Shown here: piece by piece, positions 1 through 9,200 of the stretch
How positions within the stretch are numbered: position 1 is the first letter of the stretch
Layout: each line of letters begins with the position of its first letter
NCBI GenBank assembly: GCA_001940995.1
Contig: MSHC01000047.1
Coordinates: 1-52,923, forward strand
Source: Ruminococcus sp. Phil15
GTDB taxonomy: Bacteria > Bacillota > Clostridia > Oscillospirales > Ruminococcaceae
Direction of reading: 5' to 3'
DNA length: 52,923 nucleotides
Position numbers and translations under genes: made by a program
Notes under the pieces: model-generated
What the model was told of the DNA's origin: nothing
Database searches by the model: none
Seen by the model: the letters and a program-made list of their open reading frames with translations, nothing else

Positions 1-1
1 G

Positions 2-496
2 TCTAACTTTTTGGGGTCAATTAACTATGCTCTCGGTTTTTTTGCAAAGCTGTCTTTTACAGCTTTGGCGGTATGGGCATTGTGTACATTTGTCATCGGG
101 GTATTTGTGAATCATACGAATTCCGCTTACCCGATGATAAAGGACGGGGATTTGTGTATTACGTACAGATTGGAAAAACCGAACCAGGGGGACGTGGTAG
201 TTTATGAAATTGATGGGACGATAAGATACGGGCGGCTTATAGCGGCAGAGGGCGATGTTGTGGATATCAGTAATGACTGCGTTTCTGTAAACGGTTATTT
301 GCTGTACGAAGACACGGTGTATCCGACTCCGGGCGAGGGTTCGTCTGTTGAATATCCCTATACGGTTCCCGAGGGCTGTGTATTTTTGCTGAACGATTTC
401 CGAAGCGATATGGCGGACAGCCGTACTTATGGCGGCATTCCGCTGGGCGACACAAAAGGAAAGATAATCTTACTGTTAAGAAAAAGAGGAATTTAA
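2..496 (+). CDS. SipA/LepA-like signal peptidase I homologue (5' partial)
   Basis: S26-family signal peptidase fold of the kind found in Gram-positive pilus islands. The frame is open to the window edge and the TTG at 11 has no ribosome site, so the true start probably lies upstream. A hydrophobic membrane anchor covers about residues 8-34 (numbered from TTG 11). Box B reads S-A-Y-P-M-I-K-D-G-D, giving Ser38 in the position of the catalytic serine. The box D equivalent is R-Y-G-R-L-I-A-A-E-G-D, where canonical enzymes have K-R-V-I-G-x-P-G-D; the general-base lysine is therefore replaced by Gly74. Streptococcal pilus SipA proteins also carry Gly there and act as pilus-assembly factors rather than ordinary peptidases. 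The major pilin follows 36 nt downstream on the same strand. I infer a pilus chaperone or assembly role; residual peptidase activity cannot be excluded. Confidence 0.8.
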   Translation, partial: SNFLGSINYALGFFAKLSFTALAVWALCTFVIGVFVNHTNSAYPMIKDGDLCITYRLEKPNQGDVVVYEIDGTIRYGRLIAAEGDVVDISNDCVSVNGYLLYEDTVYPTPGEGSSVEYPYTVPEGCVFLLNDFRSDMADSRTYGGIPLGDTKGKIILLLRKRGI

Positions 497-532
497 ACAT
501 TTTTTGATGCAGAATTTAGGAGGATGATTAAT

Positions 533-1852
533 GTGAAAAAAACAAAATTGCTTTCAGCTGCTGCGGCCGTCATTATGGCGGTTTCTATGATGTCTGCTGT
601 TTCGATGAATGCTTGGGCAGCAAACTCAGGTTACGGTGGACTTGTTGAGGGTGTAAGTGATACTAACCAAGATGGTTCGGTAAATACAACAGAGCTTAAG
701 AAAAGTCTTGTTATAAGAGATGGTGCAAAGATTCCCGATGCTACTTTTACGTTTAACGTTACTCCAGGAGCAGCTGTGAGTGCAACCGAAAGCACTTTTG
801 CTGTTATCAAGGGTGTAAACCCTGAAAAAATTAAGTTTGGAGAAGAAGAACAGGCAGACGGAAACGGCACTATTAAATATGAAATGCAGGATAAGCCCGC
901 AGAAGGTACTACCACAGATGATGGAGTCACTATAGCAGATACCAGTGACGGATATTACATAGCTACAAAGTCCGTTAAGTTGGATTTTTCCCAATGCGGT
1001 TTTACCGAACCGGGCATTTATCGTTATATCATTACGGAAACGGGAACAAATGCCGGAATCAAAAACGATATAAACAACACCAGAACGGTTGATGTATACG
1101 TTGAAGATGCCACTACAGGTACTGATAAGAAACTGAAAATAGCAGGATATGTTATGTATGTCGGAACTCTGACAACCGGTCCGTCTAAGACAGTAACAAG
1201 TGCTGAAGGATTTACAGCTGAGGACGGTGTCAATACTATAACACCAAGCGGAAATTTAGTTTCCGATGCAACAAAATCTGTCGGTTTCAAAAACGTATAT
1301 TTACCTCATGACCTGACATTCTGCAAACAGGTAACCGGTAATCAGGGTTCAAAGGATAAATATTTTAAATTTACGCTCAACATTTCAGGCGCTGTTCCCG
1401 GAAGAGTTTTTTATGTCGATCTGTCTGATGCTGATGCTACGCCGATAAAAAATGCCGCTACAAAGTACAGCTCTATGAGCAATCCTTCTACTTTTACTGT
1501 TGGTGAGGACGGAACGGCTGAAGTTGTTTTCTATATTCAGGACGGTCAGCGCATTGTTATCAAAGATATTGCAGACGGTACAGCTTATGCAATCACAGAG
1601 GATAGTGAAGATTATCAAGCTACGGCAGAGATAGTCGGAGATAATGATGGTACAGAAAATAACGGTGTAAGTGTGGAGGATATTGGTCTTACTCAGGATA
1701 CAACAGTTACATTCACCAACGATCGCAGCGGTGTACTTCCAACAGGTATTCTTGTATCGATAGCACCTGCTGCAATTATCGGTATTGCAGTTATCGGCGG
1801 TATCGTATTCCTTGTTGTAAAAAACAAGAGGAGAGAAGCTGAGGAAGACTAA
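533..1852 (+). CDS. FctA/Spy0128-type major pilin, LPTG-anchored
   Basis: Predicted shaft pilin of a sortase-built pilus. The start is GTG 533, because AGGAGG at 518-523 is 9 nt away, whereas the in-frame ATG at 524 abuts that site. Residues 1-29 form a signal peptide (Lys-rich start, hydrophobic core, A-W-A). Two Spy0128/FctA-like beta domains follow. The first has K56/K57, E169 in Y-I-I-T-E-T, and N254 in G-F-K-N. The second has K265, E356 in Y-A-I-T-E-D, and N396 in F-T-N. These fit the Lys-Asn intramolecular isopeptide triads known in the family, though bond formation is inferred. The C-terminus has the pilin-type sorting motif VLPTG (401-405), a hydrophobic span and a basic tail. The stop codon touches the GTG start of the sortase gene, which implies translational coupling. 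Confidence 0.88.
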   Translation: MKKTKLLSAAAAVIMAVSMMSAVSMNAWAANSGYGGLVEGVSDTNQDGSVNTTELKKSLVIRDGAKIPDATFTFNVTPGAAVSATESTFAVIKGVNPEKIKFGEEEQADGNGTIKYEMQDKPAEGTTTDDGVTIADTSDGYYIATKSVKLDFSQCGFTEPGIYRYIITETGTNAGIKNDINNTRTVDVYVEDATTGTDKKLKIAGYVMYVGTLTTGPSKTVTSAEGFTAEDGVNTITPSGNLVSDATKSVGFKNVYLPHDLTFCKQVTGNQGSKDKYFKFTLNISGAVPGRVFYVDLSDADATPIKNAATKYSSMSNPSTFTVGEDGTAEVVFYIQDGQRIVIKDIADGTAYAITEDSEDYQATAEIVGDNDGTENNGVSVEDIGLTQDTTVTFTNDRSGVLPTGILVSIAPAAIIGIAVIGGIVFLVVKNKRREAEED

Positions 1853-2557
1853 GTGGATTTCAAGAAATTATGGAAAACACTTAACAGCCTGTATGAAAGA
1901 CTGCTGATCTTTGTACTGATAATAGTTCTGCTGATCGTATCCTATTGTATGTATGACGCATGGTATGTATATAAGCATACGCTTGATGACAGTATACTTC
2001 AATATAAACCGGACGGAACATCTGCCAATGCAGAAAATTCCCCTATCACGGACGATATGGTCGCATGGATTACGATTGATGATACAAATATCGACTACCC
2101 CGTTATGCAGGGGGACGATAACGTTAAATATCTGAATACGGATCCGTTTGGTGAATATTCTCTGTCGGGAAGTATCTATCTCGACAGCAGGAATGCTTCT
2201 GATTTTACGGATTCGTATTCCTTGGTTTACGGACATCATATGGAATACGGAAAGATGTTCGGCGCACTTGATGATTTTCTGGACAGGGACTATCTCAGAA
2301 GCCATACGGACGGAACGCTGATTATCGGAAAAAATGCCGAAAAAAACCATTCTCTCAAAGTTTTTGCAAGCATGAAAACAAATGCAAAAGAGGATATTGT
2401 ATTTACTCCCGGGGACTCTGCCGAGATATGCAGCTATATCAAGGATAATGCGAAAATTTATGAGTCTGAACAGAGTGAGCGGATAATCGGACTGTCAACC
2501 TGTGCGGAAGGAGATTCATCAGATAGAATAGTAGTATTTTGTTATATTTTGGAATAA
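1853..2557 (+). CDS. Class B sortase (pilus sortase)
   Basis: Membrane-bound cysteine transpeptidase that would cleave the T-G bond of sorting motifs and link pilins to each other or to the wall. A single N-terminal membrane anchor lies at about residues 16-34. SrtB-type landmarks are D-Y-P-V-M-Q, the Y-L-x-x-x-x-x-G segment followed by G-S-I-Y-L-D, catalytic H128 in Y-G-H-H-M, C217 in L-S-T-C and R225 in S-S-D-R-I-V. The 234-residue length is normal for the class. It starts with GTG immediately after the pilin stop; the purine-rich GAGGAAG just upstream, inside the pilin gene, may act as ribosome site. The streptococcal FCT pilus is also polymerised by a class B enzyme that recognises xVPTG-type motifs, which matches the VLPTG and ILPTG signals here. 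It is the only sortase in the window. Confidence 0.9.
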   Translation: MDFKKLWKTLNSLYERLLIFVLIIVLLIVSYCMYDAWYVYKHTLDDSILQYKPDGTSANAENSPITDDMVAWITIDDTNIDYPVMQGDDNVKYLNTDPFGEYSLSGSIYLDSRNASDFTDSYSLVYGHHMEYGKMFGALDDFLDRDYLRSHTDGTLIIGKNAEKNHSLKVFASMKTNAKEDIVFTPGDSAEICSYIKDNAKIYESEQSERIIGLSTCAEGDSSDRIVVFCYILE

Positions 2558-2584
2558 AACAAGTAATGGGAGGAGGGTTTGCAT

Positions 2585-3238
2585 ATGAAAATTGTCCGTG
2601 GGCTTTTTATTGTCTGCTTCAATATCATTTGCATACTATCTTTTTGTTTTAACGAAAATTGGCGTATTACTGCGAATGCGTATGAATCGGTATATGCTTC
2701 TATTTCCGTTGAAGGCATGAAAATCTCAGACAATAATTCTCACACATATGAGATAGTTATAGAATCACTTGATAACAGTGCGCCTGCGCCCGAATCCGAT
2801 ATAATTATCATCACAGGCAGCGGTATCGGTGCATTTAACGTTGAAATAACAGAGCCGGGAACCTACGACTATAAAATATATGAAATACCCGGCAGCGATA
2901 AAAATGTCATTTATGATGATTCTGTCTACTATGCTACTGTTTTTGTTGAAAATGCAGAAGATAACAGCTTGAAGTATTCGGTATCGGTCAAAGAGGAAAA
3001 CAGCGATCATAAATCGGATAATGTGGTATTTACCAATGTTTCATCTTCGAATAATTCATCATCGGACAGCTCGTCTCATACATCATCTTCATCTGATGAC
3101 AGCCACCCGTTTTTTGACCCGTCCAACCCGTCTACAGGAGATAATGCCTCGTTGGGATTGATGGCGCTGATTTTACTTGTTCTGCCTGTACTGATAATTA
3201 TTGAATTAAAAAAGAAAGATAAGGAAGGAGGGCAGTGA
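2585..3238 (+). CDS. Small NPSTG-anchored minor pilin, FctB-like
   Basis: Predicted minor or basal pilin. The start is ATG 2585, with AGGAGG at 2571-2576; the TTG at 2579 is too close to that site. A signal peptide of about 30 residues is followed by one short Spy0128-like beta domain (V-E-I-T-E-P-G-T-Y-D-Y-K-I-Y-E is typical of that fold) ending in V-V-F-T-N. A Ser/Asp-rich linker of about 30 residues then leads to NPSTG at 181-185, a hydrophobic helix and a basic tail. The motif differs from the L-P-T-G signals of the other two pilus proteins. NPxTG motifs are classical SrtB substrates, so this subunit may be handled differently, for example as the wall-anchored base. Position between sortase and giant adhesin supports a structural role. 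Confidence 0.8.
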   Translation: MKIVRGLFIVCFNIICILSFCFNENWRITANAYESVYASISVEGMKISDNNSHTYEIVIESLDNSAPAPESDIIIITGSGIGAFNVEITEPGTYDYKIYEIPGSDKNVIYDDSVYYATVFVENAEDNSLKYSVSVKEENSDHKSDNVVFTNVSSSNNSSSDSSSHTSSSSDDSHPFFDPSNPSTGDNASLGLMALILLVLPVLIIIELKKKDKEGGQ

Positions 3239-3239
3239 T

Positions 3240-6200
3240 ATGCGGAATAATACTTTAAAAAGAGTAACAAGCTTTTTTCTTGCGATGGCTATGATCTTAT
3301 CCATATCATTGCCTGACCTTTATGATATATATGAAGTTTATGCGGAGAGTTCTGTATCCACAGAGTCGACTGATAAATTTGAACAGTCGGAAAACGCTGC
3401 CGAACCATCAGTCTTACCTTCTGAAACTGAAACGATAGAATTTAAATGCGGCAGCGATGACTTTTCGGCAAAATTAAGAATTGACAAAAATGCTGAATTT
3501 TCTGTCGAAAACGAGCAAGTGAATGCCGATGACGTTGTTTTTTCCGCAGCGGCAATCGAGGAAAGCGACGAACGTTATAAGGAAATTTGCAAGTCTGCTG
3601 CCGAAGATGAATGTTCTCTTTTGCTCTATGACATTGGATTTTATACAAAAGACGGAAAAAAGATAGACGTTTCAAAATCTGATGCGTATGTTACGTTTTA
3701 TTTTAACAAGCCGTATGCTGTAAGCAAAAGCGGAGGTCTGTCTGCGGTAAAATGCACTAAAGTTCCCACCGAAACTGATGAAACCGGTGCGGCTTCATAT
3801 GAATGTTCTGAAACAGAAATAATCGGGTCAACAAATGAGAATAATGTGCTTAAAGATGTCACATTTCATGTTGACCTTTCTTCTGTATATGGTATTTGTA
3901 TTCCCGAAAATGTAACGGAAAAGATTTTTCAGGAAATTGAAAAAAATGCTAAAGAAATTATTCGGGAAAAGGCAGATCATCTTGCCGAAAATGGAAGCGG
4001 CGATAGCAGCGGTTTGTTGCAGGATATCTCAATCAGTATAAATAAATTTGTGCTTAGCTTAACAAACGGTGCAGTTAATAAAAATGGTCAAAATATCTGG
4101 ACTGCCGATAAACCTGATGAGGGTCATGGCTTTACATATGAACTGGATTTTAATTCTGAAGGCACCGGATCTATCCAACCCGGTGTAATTGAAATTCGTT
4201 TGCCCAAGCATATTCTGAAAGATAAGGACGGAAATTATGCCGATACTATTTCACTCCCGTATCCGTCTGTGAAAGAGGATTATGATAAAGAGCGAATAGT
4301 ATTTGTATATAGTGAAGAAAAGGGTCAAGATGGTAAAGAATATATTGTAATTACTAATTTGAAGGAATTAGATGCCGCTCAGCAGATCAGTATTCCTTTT
4401 ATGTATGAAACAACAAAAAAGACATGGGAATATATAGATATGGAATCATCTGATGATTGCCAGGCAACTGTAATAATAAAAGGCACACAAACTCTTAGTG
4501 AAACAGAGAAGATCCCTGTATATATTAATACTTCTGCAGAGATCAAATCAACTTCTAAATCATTGGCTAACACGTACACCGAGTGGAAGGACATATGGGG
4601 TGCTAAACCAGATGATGCCGATGAATATATTTATTTTGAATGGGCTGTTGATACTTCTGTTACAAATATTACACAGAAATATAATTTTCAGCTTACAGAT
4701 CAATTTACCGGCTTGATAGATCCTGTTGTTGACGGAAATGCCTCACCGGAGGTAATCGGTTACAAAATGCAGGGCAGCAGCAAATATGTTGAGCCTGATA
4801 GTGATGGGGCATCGCCTGTAGTTAGTGGTCTAACAGCCAACTCAAGAAAGGACAGAGTCCTTACAAAATGCAAAAAGTCTTACTTTAAAGCTTTTGATTT
4901 GTATAGATTGGAAAATAATGTCACGGCTACGGTTACTCCTGCGGACGGAAAAGATAGTTTCTCACAAAAAACTGCATCTGCAACCGGTATATACGAGATT
5001 ATAAAACCGGCAGATCCAACATATAGTCCGCCCGGTGAAAGATATAGGATCACAAAAAACGGTATTTACGGCAACAAACAAAATGTAACATCCGCCAATA
5101 ATATTTCTTCCTACAATCTTGAGGCTCTGCAAAACGGTAAACCGATTTCGGGGCTTACATACCATATCGTTGCACAGGCTAATGCTTATATAAAGACATT
5201 GGAAAAGGGAGCGACGGGCACTGAACAGGATGCCACAGACGGTAAATTCGGTCAGCAAGATGTCGCATATTCGGTTTCCGATTCGGAAATTTTTCTGGGG
5301 AATTCGACGGAAGCTCTCACTAAAGATGACTATACTTTCACTTCTCTTGAGTATAGCGTGAAAATGTTAAATGCGAAGTATGACAAAGAAAATAAAAAAT
5401 TTTCTACCACTAATGTCAAAAACTTCAGAGAAAATGATATCCTCGAATTTTTTGTTGAAAAAAATGGGGAATACACGCTGGCAGGAACCTATAATTTAAA
5501 AACGGGTGCTGCGGATATTATTGACAGCGACAGTATTTCTTCCATTACAAAATCATCTGTAACTTTCAAAGGCTACGTAAAGGGCTGGAAGATTAAAACA
5601 TCAAATCCATATTACAGCGTAGAATTTAATGTATATCCGACAATTACACTAAATCCTACTGAGACAGTCAAAGAAGCCATACCCAAAACAGATAATGCAA
5701 AAATATCTGTAAAAAACAGAGCTGTACTTATAGTAACCGATTCCTCTGATAAGTCAATAACACGCTCTGCTGTCGGTACGGACTATGCTGCAAAGGTGCA
5801 AAGAAACTCTAATATCCAAAAAAAGGTAACCAGTTCAAAAAACTATCCCGGTAACAGAGCATACAAGATAGACTGGGAGACCTCTATGAGTGAAACCTAC
5901 ACGGATGATGAAGGAACTAATCCCGTAAGGCAGGAATCGGGTGTATTTTATGATTTTATTCCTTCAGGCTGCAGAGTAGATCTCAGTTCTATTAAGGTGT
6001 TTGTCGATAATGAGGAAATTCCACTAAGCGAATACACTATTGAGCCTCTCAAGGAGAATTATAAAAACAGCAGCAGAACTCTTTTCACGGTCAAGATAAA
6101 CAGACCTGCCAATGTAAATTATAAAATGACCTATACAACGGTGCATTTGTGGGAGGACATACTCGATTACGGCAGATATGTGCTGAACTCGGTTGCGTAT

Positions 6201-9200
6201 GAAACGGGAAATCCTGATATAGCAAGTGGTTACCCTGATAACGGCGGAAATATAAGTGACTCCACCATTCTTTCGGATCTTGACCCAGAAAGCAATGACA
6301 AACGTTTCCTTTATGCTCAGGCGACACATTCAATTAATGCACTTATACCTCTTTCATCGGGTATTTCCAAAAAGGTTGCTTCGTCAAACGATGCTTTATT
6401 CGGAGATAAAACTGTAGTTTACTCGGATTCAACATATGTATACAAGATTCGTATGGAGAATGCCAGTCATTCTACATCGACGAATATAGTTATATTTGAC
6501 TCACTGGAAAATTTTAACGGCGGATTGAACGATTCAAGCAAAGACAAGCAGTGCGACTGGAATGGTACGCTTGAATCTTTCGGATTGAGCAATTTGGAAG
6601 CACTTGGTATCAAGCCCGTGATATATTTAAGCAGTGTACCAAAAATTGATTTATCTAATATGTATACAACGGATAATGCGGGAAGTATCGAGTTTGATTC
6701 GGAAATATGGACACCGATGAACGAATTCGGAGATATCGCAAAAGCTACAGCTTTTGCGATTGATCTGTCAAGCGGAGTTGACGGAACACCATTTGAATTG
6801 GGCGAAAACAGAAGCTTTTCTTTCACAGTGACCATGCGTTCACCGAAAGAGCTGTCTGACAGCGATAGAATTAATGCCGAAACCTATAACAATATTTACC
6901 GTTCGTTTATAAGCAAGGACACTTCGCCCGGCGAGCAAGGAACGGAAAAAAAATATTACGATCATCAGGACTATACAACGGTTGTTTATCATATAGTCGG
7001 CGACATGAGATTCAAGAAGATAAACAGTGAAACCAAAGAGCCGATTCAAGGGGTCAAATTCAATCTTTCGGGCACATCATTTTACGGTACGGAGGTTGAT
7101 GAATACGTTATATCCGACTCATATGGCGTGGTGTATCTTGCCAATATCGAGCGAGGAACATATACTCTGACCGAAACAGACCCTACACGGGATTTTCTGA
7201 AAGGCGAGGACAGGACAGTAACTGTCGGTGCGGACGGCAGCGTCACAATTACGCCCAATGACGGGGCGAACCCAAAAGACGGTGAAATTCTCATTGAGAA
7301 TAAACCTCGTGTACACGGCGACCTGACATTTCTGAAACGTGATTACTTCAACCAAAATATTCCATTATCAGGAGCAGTCTTCACACTCACCGGAACGTCG
7401 TATTACGGCAACGTTATCGAGAAAAAAGTGACCAGCAGCGGTTCAGGTGTAACCTTTGAGGACGTGGAATGGGGCGAGTATACCCTAAAAGAAGTTTCTG
7501 CGCCCGACGGCTATGTTAAAGACAGCAAGGAATACAAGGTTGTCTGCGATGACGGCGGTATTCTGAGCATACCCGAGCTGAGTCTTAACAGCAGCGGCGA
7601 TTACGTCATTACGAATAAGCCGTGCCCGAAGTTTACTCTGAGAAAGGTGGACGCTGTAAACAGGGATCCTCTGCCCGGTGCGGAATTTAAACTGACTTCT
7701 GTTCAAACCGAAACAGGCATAACGATCAATAAAACTGTTACATCTGCCCAGTTTGGTCAGGTAGTGTTTGACGGTCTTGATTACGGTACTTATACAGTGG
7801 TAGAAACCACTCCTCCCGCTAATCATAAAACAAATACGAACGGTTATGAAGTTAAGATCGAATTAGTAAACGATGAAACTGTTGTCACGGTTACAGACAA
7901 AGATACCGGCAAAGAACTGAATTTGAATTTAGACGGAGAATTTGTCGTTCCCAACGAGCGTGAGTATAAGGGAGAAATAACTATTGTAAAAAAATGGATT
8001 GATGACGGAGCAGAGCGTCCTGAAGAAGCGGTTATTCACCTGGACACAAAGGAACCTGAATATGAAGCTTCTACTGCAACGATCAATATCCAATCTCTGA
8101 AAGAAAACTTACCGAACAGTGCCACATCATTCAGCCGGTATAAATATCCTTTGACAGAAGATCAAATAAATGGTCTTACTGTTATCGGTACAGCTGATGA
8201 TACAACTGAGTATGGTAAGAAGTATAAGCAAAAGCCGGTGTACTTGTATAATGAAGGCACAGATTACTATTACTGGAGCGAGGCTGAAACGGTTTATCTT
8301 GGTGATTCCTCCAATAATAATGCAAGTAATCTGTTTACCGGTAAAAACAGTTTGACATCTATTGACATATCCGGACTTGATACTAGTAAAGTTACGAATT
8401 TTAACGATACCTTTAAAGGACTTGCTGCGCTTACATATATAAATGTTGGCGAGTTGGAACTTGATAGTCTAAATAATGCGGCAGGTATGTTTGTTGGCTG
8501 CAAAAATTTAACTACAATCGAGGGTACTTTCGGACAGGCACCAAATCTCAAATTAATAAATGGTATGTTTCAAAATTGCAATAACCTTACAAGCGTTGAT
8601 TTGAGTAAATTTACAACAAGCAATGTTACAGATATGAAAAATATGTTTAGCTATTGTCAAGCATTGACGTACATTGATGTAAGTAATTTTAACACAGAAA
8701 ACGTTCAATACATGAACAATATGTTTGGACATTGCACAAATCTGCAATCCATTGATTTAAGTAGTTTTGACACAAGTTGTGTTAAAGATATTAACCGTAT
8801 GTTTGATAGTTGTACAAACATCACTTCAATTACATTAGGTGAAAAATTTACGCTTGAAAATATAATAGGTGGTGGTGACTCAAGTTCTGCAGCATTTATG
8901 TTTGCTGCTTGTGCGCAATTGAAAACAATAGATATAAGCGGCTTCGGTAGAGTACAAACTGATGTACGCGGTATGTTTAAAGGTTGCAGTAGTTTAAAAA
9001 CAATTTATGTTTCTTCTACCGTAGATTTCACTGATGCAGTCGATGGTGGTAGGGATGATAATCGAATTTTTGGAAACAATTTAAAAGAGTTGACAGGCGG
9101 TTCCGGTACAAAATGGAGTGATAATCCTACGATATATGGTGATAGAAGGAATGTTAAATACGCCAAAATCGATGGCGGACCTGATGATCCCGGCTACTTC

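Noticed and set aside
8300..9100. A+T-rich BspA-like block as a separate gene or mobile element
   Set aside because: The reading frame is continuous with the adhesin on both sides, and there are no terminal repeats or transposase.
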